A stretch of DNA of 64,000 nucleotides from Bursaphelenchus xylophilus (lineage: Eukaryota; Nematoda; Chromadorea; Rhabditida; Aphelenchoididae). The translations under genes were made by a program, and so were the position numbers. Location of the stretch: assembly GCA_904066235.2 (NCBI GenBank), contig CAJFCV020000005.1:7745501-7809500 (forward strand). The letters are read 5' to 3'. The first letter of the stretch is position 1. Every line of letters starts with the position of its first letter. The notes under the pieces are model-generated. The model was not told the DNA's origin. It did not search any database and worked only from the letters and a program-made list of their open reading frames with translations. This document shows, piece by piece, positions 13,816 through 24,345 of this stretch.

Positions 13816-14331
13816 TCATTGGCTCGGGGTCCCGGTGAATCCCTTCGGGTGGCCCAATGGGACATGAATACCGGCGTTCTTGAGCTCTTCCACAGCCGAC
13901 TGGTTGGCTCCTTCGATAATCGTTTCAATCTTTTGGTGCTCCTCTTCAATAGTTAAGCTCTCGTCCTTGAGAACGGCTTCGAGCTCGCTGTACAATGTTT
14001 GAGCACTTTGCGAAAGCGTTGAGACTTTTGTGGCTTGCTCGGCAATCTTCTGTTCGACGGCGGCTTTCGCGGCGGTTACATTGGCTTGAAGTTCAGATGA
14101 CAAGCTGCTAACAAAGCTGTCAAGAGCAGCTTTAGTTACGGCTTTGGTGGAGTTGCGGTTGTTTTGGAAGATTTCGTGGAGTTGTTCCTTTTGAGCATCA
14201 GTCAGTTGGCTGAAAATTCCTCCTAACGGTCCGCCAGGTCCTCCATGGTGGCCTGGTTCGCCATTTTGGTCAGTATGGTGAGCCATGAAGAGAGGGACCA
14301 GAGCAAGGGCGATGATGATTTTAGCGTACAT
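13816..14331 (-). CDS. SXP/RAL-2 family (DUF148) secreted protein, 171 residues
   Basis: Small secreted protein of the nematode-specific SXP/RAL-2 family (DUF148). Members are made in hypodermis or pharyngeal/secretory tissues and their biochemical function is not settled. Residues 1-17 form a signal peptide, 20-37 are a Gly/Pro/His-rich spacer, and about 38-152 form the helical DUF148 domain. That domain shows the family pattern F-x-Q-L-T-x-x-Q near its start, an S-x-L-S-S-E-L-Q stretch near residue 75-82 and the L-S-Q-S-A-Q motif near 106-111. The coding region is one exon. A TTTCAG acceptor just upstream (exon from 14341), a GTAAGC donor at 14649-14648 and a TATA box at 14706-14713 imply a short non-coding first exon and a 308-bp 5'-UTR intron. 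A poly(A) signal is at 13755-13760. It is the most downstream of three tandem paralogues. Confidence 0.93.
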   Translation of the reverse strand: MYAKIIIALALVPLFMAHHTDQNGEPGHHGGPGGPLGGIFSQLTDAQKEQLHEIFQNNRNSTKAVTKAALDSFVSSLSSELQANVTAAKAAVEQKIAEQATKVSTLSQSAQTLYSELEAVLKDESLTIEEEHQKIETIIEGANQSAVEELKNAGIHVPLGHPKGFTGTPSQ

Positions 14332-14705
14332 TATGGATATTCTGAAATCAGATTTTTAACTCTTTGCGAAGCTATTCGGTTGTGAAACGACTTATTAGGT
14401 ATTTGAAGCTTTCAGAAGGCCGATAAGCATCGATTTCCCAAAAAAGTTGCAAATTAATCCATGACCACATTTTTTACCAGAAGATATTCAAAATCAAAGG
14501 CATCAGCTGCAACCCAATAAAGTTGCCTAATTGATGGGGCTTAAAATTTTTGATCGCCAAAAAAGTATTCATGGACTATTTATATGGCCTTTCCACGAAT
14601 CTATCCCTAAATCTAACCAATAGTTAAAAATTGTCAAAAACCCGCTTACAGTCTCTAAAACAGTAGCAATTCCAAACTGATACGTCTTGTTCCGGCCCTC
14701 TCTGC

Positions 14706-14713
14706 CTTTTATA
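14706..14713 (-). promoter_or_regulatory. TATA box of the 171-residue SXP/RAL-2 gene
   Basis: TATAAAAG on the minus strand, about 57 bp upstream of the GTAAGC donor at 14649 that ends the inferred non-coding first exon. Spacing and sequence match the TATA boxes of the other two paralogues at 16887-16894 and 18405-18412. Confidence 0.6.
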
Positions 14714-14719
14714 CTCTTC

Positions 14720-15657
14720 ACAACAGCCGTTTTAATCCACTGATTCACCGGTTGCACAGTCTGTTTAGGTAGATCCGCCTTCCTTTTCGCTTTCCAAATC
14801 CGTAGTTGCTCATATTGCGTCAGGTTCGTTCCCGGTTCAACCAGCCTATAAAATACACAGGAAATAATTTGCTTGAGTTTGTGCTGAAGTATCTTTGTCT
14901 GCCTTGTGATATGCGTTGAAAATCGTGTATGAATCAGAGCGATAAAAATCTTCGCTCCATGAAATATTCAGCAGTTCTTTTGAAGAGTAACAAATTTGCA
15001 CTATTAGTTAGGACAAGGAAATTGAAAAGAAATTGCTTTCATCGATTTTTCATGCTTTAACTGGTGAATTAAATAACAAGAGAGTTCAAAAACCGGAAGC
15101 TTAGAAAGTTTGCGAAAAAAATGTAAAAGGTCACGTACTGGAGATGCAAGGCTCAAGTTTTAACTAAATTTGACGTAACTATTAGAATGGGCGTCCTTGG
15201 CTTGGGCTCCAGACTTCGCATTCAGAAACCGGAAGCGCAGAAAAACAGAAAATATACGAAAAGAATATAAAAGGTCACGTACTATAGATTCAAGCCTCAG
15301 GTTTTAAAATTGGCGTAATTATCAGAAGAGCTTAAAAATAGGTGAATCTTTTGTATCATTCTCTCATTTTATTTTTTTGTTACACTTACATCATTGTCAC
15401 TGATACCCACTTTCCCAAACTTCTAGTCTGTTTCCAATTTTTTCTTTCTGTTCTTCTTCTGTAGCATGTGTGGTTTTTTCACACTTTTTCTTCAATTCGC
15501 AGAAACAATTCAAAAAAATTGGTTGAAATTGATCTGTTGTTCTTTTGTTTTCGACTGCTTTCAGTTTGATGTTCGAAACTGAACTTCGCCAAACTCTTGT
15601 GTCAAATCGATCTCTTTTGTCAGACGTTTATCGAGGACCAAAATTAGACCCATTCAT
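14720..15657. other. intergenic between SXP/RAL-2 genes
   Basis: No open frame of note. It contains a partial direct duplication (15091-15330, listed separately). The poly(A) signal of the 337-residue gene (AATAAA complement) lies at 15658-15663. Confidence 0.4.
15091..15330. repeat. diverged direct repeat, period about 136 bp
   Basis: Two copies starting AACCGGAAGC (15091 and 15227) share a central TAAAAGGTCACGTACT (about 15125 and 15269), and each is followed by a CAAG-containing stretch and a GACGTAA or GGCGTAA stretch. They lie between two SXP/RAL-2 genes, in the upstream region of the 171-residue gene. This could be a duplicated regulatory segment or simply a relic of local duplication. 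Confidence 0.6.
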
Positions 15658-15706
15658 TTATTTTTAAATTTTTACATGACACGGAAATGGCGTTTGTTGT
15701 TAGATA

Positions 15707-16720
15707 TCATCGTCCGCGCTGGTGTCCCCATGGACCACCGTAGGGTCCGCGCGGGCCTCCATGTGGGCCATGAGGGGGAGGCGGAGGAGGACCAAGTGGG
15801 AGTCGAATCTCGGCTTTTCTCAGTTCGTCCAAAACTGATTTACCAACGCTTTCAACGATGGTGTGGATCTTCTCATGCTCTTCGGGGCGAGTGATGCTGT
15901 CATCTCTCAAGACAGCTTTTACTTTGCTGTAGAAGTCTTGGGCAGATTGACTTAGCGACTTCACCTTCTCATCGTCCTCGGCGATCTTTTTCTCAAATTT
16001 GGCTTTGCCTTCTTGGACCTTCTGTTGAAGTTCTGAAGACAAGGTGCTGACAAAGTTGTCGATGGCGGCCTTTTGTTGTGCTTTGGTGGCATCGCGGGTC
16101 TTCTCGAAGATCTTACGGACCTGCTCTCTCTGTTCTTGGGTGAGGTCTTTGAAGATCTCGCTTAATGGGCCCATCGGTCCTGGGCCTCCGTGACGTCCAA
16201 AGGGACCGCCATGTGGTCCACCGGGTCCATGAGGAGGGCCAAGTGGTAGCCTTATTCCAGCGTTTCTGAATTCATCAAGGACTGATTTGTCGGCATTTTG
16301 CACAATTGCTTGGATCTTCTGGTGTTCTTCTGGCCGTGTGATGCTGTCGTCTTTCAAGACGGCGGTGATTTGACTGTAGAGGTTTTGAGCGTTCTGACTC
16401 AACGATTGGGCTTTTTGGTCTTGCTGGGCGATCATCTGCTCGAATCTTGATTTTCCCTCCTTCACTTTCGCTTGGAGGTCCGAAGACAAAGTGCTGACAA
16501 AGTTGTCGATGGCGGCCTTTTGTTGACCCTTGGTTAACTCGCGGGTGTCTGCCAAGATCTGATGAACTTGTTGTTTTTGCTGTTCTGTGAGCTGGGCAAA
16601 AATTTCTCCGAGTGGGCCTGGAGGTCCATGAGGAGGTCCTCCTGGACCACCACGGCCGCCAAAGAAGGCCATAGTGCAAGGAATAACGGCAAATGCGACA
16701 AAAATTAAATGCAAATGCAT
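15707..16720 (-). CDS. two-domain SXP/RAL-2 family (DUF148) secreted protein, 337 residues
   Basis: An internally duplicated member of the SXP/RAL-2 family. Residues 1-18 are a signal peptide and 20-37 a Gly/Pro/His spacer. DUF148 copy 1 spans about 38-156, a second Gly/Pro/His linker 160-185, DUF148 copy 2 about 186-305, and a proline/glycine/histidine-rich tail follows to 337. The two domains share long identical stretches (QQKAAIDNFVSTLSS occurs in both, as does DDSITRPEEH), so the duplication is fairly recent. Typical family members carry one domain and 150-200 residues. The coding sequence is a single exon. A TTTTCAG acceptor (exon from 16728), a GTGAGC donor (16826-16825) and a TATA box at 16887-16894 define a 98-bp 5'-UTR intron. 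The histidine/glycine-rich segments might bind metal; that is only inference. Confidence 0.93.
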   Translation of the reverse strand: MHLHLIFVAFAVIPCTMAFFGGRGGPGGPPHGPPGPLGEIFAQLTEQQKQQVHQILADTRELTKGQQKAAIDNFVSTLSSDLQAKVKEGKSRFEQMIAQQDQKAQSLSQNAQNLYSQITAVLKDDSITRPEEHQKIQAIVQNADKSVLDEFRNAGIRLPLGPPHGPGGPHGGPFGRHGGPGPMGPLSEIFKDLTQEQREQVRKIFEKTRDATKAQQKAAIDNFVSTLSSELQQKVQEGKAKFEKKIAEDDEKVKSLSQSAQDFYSKVKAVLRDDSITRPEEHEKIHTIVESVGKSVLDELRKAEIRLPLGPPPPPPHGPHGGPRGPYGGPWGHQRGR

Positions 16721-16886
16721 TATGGTATCTGAAAAGAAAGGTGTTAATGATTACAGAGCCAAAATGCTCAAATGAAATGGACGAAAACCAATGTTTTCAT
16801 AAAATACAAATCTATTTCTGGCTCACCTGTGAAAGCTGAACCGATCTGTGAAACCGGATTGCTGGATTCAAGGCCACGACCCTCGA

Positions 16887-16894
16887 CTTTTATA
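16887..16894 (-). promoter_or_regulatory. TATA box of the 337-residue SXP/RAL-2 gene
   Basis: TATAAAAG on the minus strand. An initiation site 25-30 bp downstream would give a roughly 35-nt first exon ending at the CACAG/GTGAGC donor (16827/16826), with the start codon in the next exon. Confidence 0.65.
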
Positions 16895-17577
16895 CAGTCA
16901 ACCTGTCCTTATATTTCCGCTGAATCATCCGAAAGTTCTAAAGGCCCCTCCTCCTTTTCTTTCGCCAGTTGCGTCAACATTTTCGATCGCCGTGATTTTC
17001 TTTTCGAACACCCTACAGGCAGGCTACAAACCAGACTTTTGTCCGGAAGAAGTGTTTGTGATTACGGTCAGTCGTGCTGAAAGGAGCTTTTCTTGGGTCG
17101 AAGGACAGATTAGACCTTGATCTTTCAGGTTTACAAGATAGAATACGTTTTGAGAAACTTTTTGTGTTTACGTACGGACACTTGCGGACGTCTACTGAAA
17201 TAGCAAACTCTGAATTCGTGCAACTCATGACGTTTTTTGCCTGTACGGAAGTTAACAGCAACGTCGAAAGATAAAGATTCAACTAACCCCTTGAACTCGA
17301 GTTGCAAAGGTCAACAGAGCGTGCGCGCATCGGAGATTAAAAAAGCATGCAACGGAAGTCATGACTCATTGGATTAGGGCCACTTTGGACGATTACTTGG
17401 CTTGACCGTTAAAATTAGGGAGCTCAGGGTTAGTTAGTGCACGCAGACAAAAAAACTTATACCTTCCTGAAGACAACGAAAAGGTTTTTTTCCAGAAATC
17501 CTTCGCTCTACAGGTTGTTTGACCTCCTCAATTTTCGTCCAGCATCAAATTCAGAACTCGTTCAAGATGCCCGTTCG
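16895..17577. other. intergenic between SXP/RAL-2 genes
   Basis: No convincing gene; short open frames on both strands lack recognisable features. It presumably holds upstream control sequences of the 337-residue gene. The poly(A) signal of the 166-residue gene is at 17578-17583. Confidence 0.4.
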
Positions 17578-17677
17578 TTTATTAAAGGTTATAAAAAATT
17601 TCGTCAAATAATGTAACAGCGATAATGGTCAAAAATATTCGTATTCCGTTCCGCAAAATTCATCCTCCCCTTTATTC

Positions 17678-18178
17678 TCAGTTTGTCTCAAAAGGATTGC
17701 CAGTAACTCCCATATTCTGGCCACTGCATGAGTGGGATGGATGGACTCCCGGCAAGAACACTCTATTGCTCTCGAACTCCTGAATGACGGATGGATCAGC
17801 GCTTTGTAAGAGCTGCTCGATCTGCTGACGGCTTTCTTGGAACGTGAGATTATCGTTCTCACCGATCGCCGTGATCTGACTGTACAAACTTTGAGCGGCC
17901 GCGCTTAGGTTCGCAACTCGCTGAGAATTCTCTTGAATTCGCTGTTGAAAGGTCGCGTTGGCTTGGCTGATTTCGCTTTGTAGCTCGGTTGACAAAGTGC
18001 TGATAAAATTGTTCAACGCTGACTTAAATTGGCCCTTGGTGGCGTTGCGGTTTTGTTCGAAGATTTGCTCCACTTGTTGACGTTGTTCAGTGGTCAGTTG
18101 ATTGTAGATCTGGCGGAGAGCTCCGTTGGCGCAGGCGGAAAGAAAAATCGAAGCAAGGATGAGGATTTGGAACTTCAT
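17678..18178 (-). CDS. SXP/RAL-2 family (DUF148) secreted protein, 166 residues
   Basis: Third and most upstream member of the tandem SXP/RAL-2 cluster. Residues 1-19 form a signal peptide. The DUF148 domain begins immediately (about 20-137), without the Gly/Pro/His spacer of its two neighbours, and the tail contains a single cysteine. The domain is glutamine-rich but keeps the family pattern Y-N-Q-L-T-x-E-Q, I-S-T-L-S-T-E-L-Q and A-A-Q-S-L-Y-S-Q. The coding region is one exon. A TTTCAG acceptor (exon from 18182), a GTTTAC donor (18356-18355) and a TATATAAG box at 18405-18412 again imply a non-coding first exon and a 5'-UTR intron of about 174 bp. It is more diverged than the other two are from each other. 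Confidence 0.92.
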   Translation of the reverse strand: MKFQILILASIFLSACANGALRQIYNQLTTEQRQQVEQIFEQNRNATKGQFKSALNNFISTLSTELQSEISQANATFQQRIQENSQRVANLSAAAQSLYSQITAIGENDNLTFQESRQQIEQLLQSADPSVIQEFESNRVFLPGVHPSHSCSGQNMGVTGNPFETN

Positions 18179-18404
18179 GATGCTGAAAGTAGAATCTAAT
18201 TATCTAGAAAGAATATATCCGTGATTTTTTGGAAAAAGTCATATTTTTTGACGAAAAAATCAACTAAAAATTTTTTGGCATTTTTTTTATAAGCCAGATT
18301 CCCAAACGTTTGCACAAAAAATCGGCCCACCCAATTTATCTTATTGAGAAGTAAACCTCCGCAAAACGAGAATGAATTTTGACAAACTTCCAAATCTCTT
18401 TTGG

Positions 18405-18412
18405 CTTATATA
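18405..18412 (-). promoter_or_regulatory. TATA box of the 166-residue SXP/RAL-2 gene
   Basis: TATATAAG on the minus strand, about 49 bp upstream of the inferred first-exon donor at 18356-18355. The same arrangement is seen in the two neighbouring paralogues. Confidence 0.6.
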
Positions 18413-21400
18413 CCAACGCTTTTCCTGTAGTTCGGGCCGAATTATGCAGCAATAAATCGCTTTTTCGTTGTTAACACGTTTGTTTTTGAGTCTTTGCTAT
18501 GAAACGCTACAGAATGGAACAAAAAAAATTGAGTGGCCGTTGTTTGAACCTGCTTTAGTTACGGTGAGTCAGAAACTGCCGTCGAAAGGGATTAATTGAT
18601 GAATAATATGAATATATGAGTAGTATGTAGTTGATGGTTTTGTAACACTGTTGGGGTCTTTGCGAGTTTGCTTTGATACGGTAGATATAAATGCTCATTT
18701 GATGGGATGTATCAATTGTGTATTGCTGCCGTTTGAAATATAATTAGAGCTTTATTGGGGTTTTAGTTGCAAAGGGTGGGATTTCGGAATTACCTAGGCT
18801 ACCAAAAGTTAGCCATGAGAGATTCTTTGATCGCCAATAGTTATCCGTCGACTGGTACCGGTCTCGTTGTTTCCATTTTTGGTTTCATTTTGGAACGCAT
18901 TGTTTCAACGGTGTTCCATGAGATATTCATGGGTTATCAAAAGTTTCAAATTATCATAACTGGCCAACTGGCTTTATGAATTGATGACACAAAGTGTTAT
19001 GTCAAAGATTGCTGCCCAAAATCTTCGCTTTTATCATCCATGACGAATTCAAAAAAGGCGATAACAAAACAGAGCCCGCACCATTACGAGGTCAGATCAT
19101 TTAGTGCACTTACGCATGTCCGGCTGACCCAAAAATCAGCTTATTTTGATTCACTTTATGCAGTGTGCAACCGTCACGAAAAATTTTCAAAATTCTCGTT
19201 GCTTGGGCCCTTCTGTTCAAACACATATTGCTCATGTTGAAATACAACCGAAATAGCAGTGGATAATTTCGGATATTTACAAAAAAAGGCACTGGAAATT
19301 TCCGGAAAAATTCTTGACAAGCGGGAAAATGTGACATCACGTTTATCCCACTTCACAGCCAAAAACATCAAAATTTTAAAATCTCGTCACAATTTGTTTA
19401 CTTTTCCTTCCAACGGTTCTAAACTAGACTCTCCGATTGTTCAATATATCCGCCAGTTGCTGCAGCGTAAAGCGAGGCGGATAAACGTCGTTAACACAAA
19501 GCAAAGACGGACCTGCAAAACTTGACACGTTCCTTTACTTTTATGGAATGTTTCAACAGCAGAATAAACAGAGAAAAAATTTGATTGGTCCCTTGATGTG
19601 TCAGTCATGGAGAACAGGGGAGAAGGTTAAGAAAACAGTGTGGAATGTCCATAATTGACGAAGAGAAACTTTAAACGGCAAAAAAATATGACATACATTA
19701 GATTTGTTGCAATTTTACAGCAGTTTTTGACGTAGAAGGTTGAGGTTCTCAGTTAAGTCTTATTTCTGATGCTCGATGAACTCAAATCAGTGGTTAAAGA
19801 AAGTCTTATGACGGTCCATGGAACCACGTGTGCGTATCTTTAGCCATTGAATTAATCCCGTTATTGAGGAGATCTAGAATCGTCTTATAGAAAAAGGACT
19901 GTTTTTTTCTATAATCTTGCGCTAGCCAATGGGCATTGGCCAAAATTATACATGTAGGAGCCGGCTTATGCATAGTAGTAGTTTTCTTTAATGCAAGATT
20001 TTTTGGATTTTTTATCTTCTTCTTCCGTCTGCCTCTTGTCAATCGTGAACTGACGTTGATTTCGTACCAATCGAACCCATTAATTCCCGTAAACTTTTGC
20101 ACTTTTACTTCCCACCACAACTTTTGCCATACCCTCTTTTTTACCCTCTCCAGAAACTCTGTAGTCGGATTCAGCCTTCAAAAAAAAACAAAAATCGTTC
20201 TTAAGACTCGATAAAAAATTAGCCAAATGTCACAAAACGAATGATGTCTTTATTGGGCGGGTTAATTCCCTTTGACGGACGCTCCGAAAAAGGGCCTGGG
20301 GCGCGTCTCGACCGTCAATCGTGTTTACTGTTCCGGCCCCAATCCCTAGACTAAGAGTATGTGTTTTGACTTGAAGATTTTTACTTGTACGCCAGGCAGT
20401 TTAGGGACTTTCGAAAGTTCAAAGGATTACTTCTCATCGTTTTGGGAACGCGCGGGGGTTATTTTTGGACTAAAAGGATGACTAAAACAAAAAGATAAGA
20501 TGCACTAAAATGACCGGTGTATCTAACGGAACATTTGAGAACCTCACTCTGAATAAGGCTTGAAATTTACGACTCAAAAAAACGTATATTTTCATAAATT
20601 TCGGACATAAAAATTATGGTGACTTATGAAAAGAGATGGCAGAGGGCTTGCCAAATCTCCTGGAAATATTAAGGTTTTTTAAATTAAAATTCCGCTCAAA
20701 ACAAAAACAAACTTAGATACATTTTACTTTATATGTATATTATATTTTGAGTCATCTCGTAAATGCCGGATTTTTGTTTGTTTATTGCGGGTAGAAGGAA
20801 TACGAAAGCTTGGCAAGAAGTGTTGTGGCCATAAGGCGGGATTAATTGGTTGGATTTCTGCTTGGAAATTTTTGAATATTTGACTTCCTAGCTTTGACAG
20901 ACATCTAAAAATCCAAATTCCAAGAAAAATCGGTCCTCAAGGATCATTTAGCGGCCTCAATTGAAATTATTTATAATATTTAAAAAATGTTTTGCTTTTT
21001 TGTACATGCCCTGTTTCCTTTGTAGTCCCTCAAACTTGCCGCTGTTTTCGCAATGATTTTTATTTACCTGAGCTATATTTTTTACCTGAGCAAAATCCAA
21101 TTTTTGTTCGTTTTTCCTCAATAATTTCGATCTGCTTGAGCGGGCCGAGAGATGTTCATTTTTATATAGAAATTAGTGCTTTCAAGCGGCGGACTTTCCT
21201 TCCATAAAATAGGTTTGAACTATGGATTCGTGGAACCCTTGAGTCTGGGAAGTGCGGTCGTATGTGGGATAAGGAATTGGGCGGGAACTAATTGATAAAT
21301 ATTTTCGGAAGAATTCGCAATTTGCCGTTGAACGATTTGGTGGTAAATCTGTTCGAAAGTGTTTGTTTTGCTAATAACTTGGAAAGCTTTCTTTCTTTGA

Positions 21401-23531
21401 TCACTTCCATACCTTCAATAGTAATTTTAGGCCGCATTTTTTGGAAGTCTTGAACAAGCTTACTCATGAAGCGACATATAGAGTCCATATCTCAGCCCTA
21501 TGTTGCCTGTATCATGTCCCATCACTTCCCGTCACTCGCCCCCTCTCATTAAATAATACTTCTCATATAACGCCTCAAATTTCAATTTCAAAGTTTCCGT
21601 CGCACTTGTTGCAGGCTCTTTGAATGTCCAGAATCCCTCTTGGACATGCTATTCCCGAGCCGGTTTCCGACGAATTTAAAGGAAATAATTTTCTAAAATA
21701 GCCGTCTTTGACGTCTTTTGTGGCAAAAAATTCGCCAGTTCCAATTTTTTGTTGCAATTTGATAGGCTCCCTCAATTGTCCGAGCGGTTTTTCCTCCTCA
21801 TTTGCGCCAAAAACGTGCGCAATTGTGGGGGAGGGTACCTTGAATGATGTGGGCGATGATGACTTTGTTTGATAAACATTATGTTGTAGGGATACCCCAA
21901 AGTAAAAAAAAAAAGAAATGATTTTTCTGGATCTTTGAGCCGCCTTGCAATTCTACAAAGAAAATCAATTTTTCAAAATGCGATAACGTATAGTACCGAA
22001 AAACTCTTTTGTCTCGCCGATTCTCTTAGTTTTATGTATTCTCTCTGATGAATATCCCTGTGAACTTCGAAATAAACTTTTTTTGTATTGAAAATACAGT
22101 AGTATGTATGCGCAGACGTGAAAAATATATGGTGTTGTTAGGGTATCTCCAGTTTTTTTTATTTTTTTACTCTGTTTTATAAGATTTTTCCATGTTTTTG
22201 TTTATTCGGTCATTATTTTTTTCAATTTGTCCTTTTTTCCACCCAAATCTATTTTCACTAATTTTCCACCCTCAATCCTCCTGAATCTCTTCAATATTGC
22301 GTGATTTTGTCTTTTTCTGGACTTGATGACCCTTGGCGTCCGTTCCGTAGACGTATTTGCTCAACGGTAGTCATTTATCAAGAGCTTCTTGGACCGAAAA
22401 AATTGGGATTCTCTGAAATTTTACTTTTTGCAGTCAATAAATTTGAATTTATGACAAAAATTATTTAACAAATTAGAATATGACAAAAATTATTTCTTTT
22501 AAATTATGATATTCAAAAACCAAATCTTCACTCTCACACTTGTATGGCCTATCCAAACAAACATTTTTTCCTAAAGCCTAAAGCAATTTTAGACCGCGGA
22601 ACTCTTCATTTTCCGTATGTATTTTAATCGCCTCAGGAAAAGATGTAGGTAACAATGTTTTTTCGAAGCGGTGAGGACATTTAATATTTTGCACTTGGCC
22701 CCCTTGAAAGCTTGTGGAAGGCCTTGTAGGTTTTATATAGAAGCCTGGAAGGAGTTGTCAGATTTCCGGGTAGAGGAGAGGATAGAAGAAACTTTGGGGA
22801 ACCCAGTTCATCGATTTTTGGACCCTTTGATCGTGACGAAATTTAGAAAACGTTAGGATGGAAATTTTTTAATTTATTTTTAAGTTCTTGCTTTCCAAAA
22901 ATTAGGTCAACAATCTCTCACAATCTTCATTTCTATGTATTTAAAAATTTTCTGCCCAAAGATCTCTAAAACACCGTTTTTTCCAAAAATCCCTTTATCC
23001 CTTTATCAGGCCTAATTTGTCCCAATTACCCCATATTTGCAACCCATTTCCGGCCTGCTGTCACCGCAAAAATATCTTCCAAAGAAATGTCTGACAGCTC
23101 ATGCTAGTTGCTTTGTGCCACTAGTATCTTTTATAAACTTGTCACTCACAGCGCTCTCAATAATAAGACGGGTTCAAGAAAATATTCGTTTTTAATATCC
23201 GTTCTTCCGCCCAAAGCAATGTGCCAAACATTTTCGTGTTTGGGTTCTTGTTCTTGCCGGAGTTCAAAGCGTTTGGATTGGGTGTGAGATGAGTAAATTT
23301 GTTTTTCAAAATTTTAGGGGAATTCTAGAGGTCTTGCGCTCATATTTGTATAAAAACGAGAAAAACTGATATAAGGGCATTCTGAAAATATGGATGTTTG
23401 GTTCGCGTATTGCAGAAACCGTCGCGATCATAAGCTAGTACGTTTCTAGGTTGTGATACGTTGAAAAAAAAAGAATTCTTGATTTACTGAGACACGCCCC
23501 AAGCGAATTCTTAAATTGATATTTTTTTACA
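18413..23531. other. gene-poor intergenic region
   Basis: Five kilobases with only short open frames (none above about 105 codons) and no recognised domain. It includes AT-rich and poly-T tracts. I see no long inverted repeat, tandem array or RNA gene. Confidence 0.45.
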
Positions 23532-23533
23532 TA

Positions 23534-24343
23534 CACTCCATTTCAAAATGATAGACACGCCTATAAAATTTGCAATTGCGGTGTCGGGGTTTAGTTGACG
23601 GATACGAAACCTTAACAGGTTGAAAGAGGAGGTTTGAAAACCTACACCTACAAATAAATTTTCTCATTGCACTGTAATTGCACTTTACACAAAAGATTTT
23701 CCAAATTTTGGGTGTTTCAAAATGATAGACACGGCTGATATTTTTGCCAAAAACTTGCGAATATGGGCCCCATAAAGCTTGAAATTATTAGTATGACTAT
23801 ATTGTAACTCTCTGGACTTTACTGAGCTCACAAAGCCCAAATTTTTATGCAATTGTCCAGGAATTGCACATATACCTCCATTTTGTGCAATATGGCCTGC
23901 ATCTGTCAGAAGTCCACTTTCCATGGGCACAGACAGTGCAGATGCGACCTGTCGCAGCGGAATCAGTTTTTGTTGCAATTGCCACGCATTTTTTTGTCGC
24001 ATACAGGGGAAAACTGACTAGATCTTCTCCATTACATACCATAGGTCGCATCTGCACTGTCTGTGTCCATGGAAAGTGAACTTCTGACAGATGCAGGGCA
24101 GATTGCACAACATGGAAGTATATGTGCAATTCCGGGAAACTTGCATAAAAATTTGGGAATTTTGAGCTCAGTAAAGTCCAGACAGTTGCAATACAGTCAT
24201 TCTAATAATTTCAGGCCCAATGGGACCCATATTCGCAAGTTTTCGGCAAAAATATCAGCCGTGTCTATCATTTTGAAACACACAAAATTTGGAATCCGCA
24301 ATTCCAGATTTTATAGGCGTGTCTATCATTTTGAAATGGAGTG
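23534..24343. mobile_element. Tc1/mariner-like non-autonomous fold-back element, 810 bp
   Basis: The element is flanked by TA on both sides (23532-23533 and 24344-24345). Its termini are inverted copies beginning CACTCCATTTCAAAATGA. Nearly the whole element folds on itself: a second inverted block (TTTCAAAATGATAGACACGG at about 23716 and its complement near 24260) continues into long matching arms around a centre near 23975. TA duplication and terminal inverted repeats fit the Tc1/mariner superfamily. No transposase frame is present; open frames inside are mirror images of each other. Confidence 0.8.
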
Positions 24344-24345
24344 TA

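Noticed and set aside
16275..16679. 134-codon minus-strand frame
   Set aside because: Alternative frame of the two-domain SXP/RAL-2 gene.
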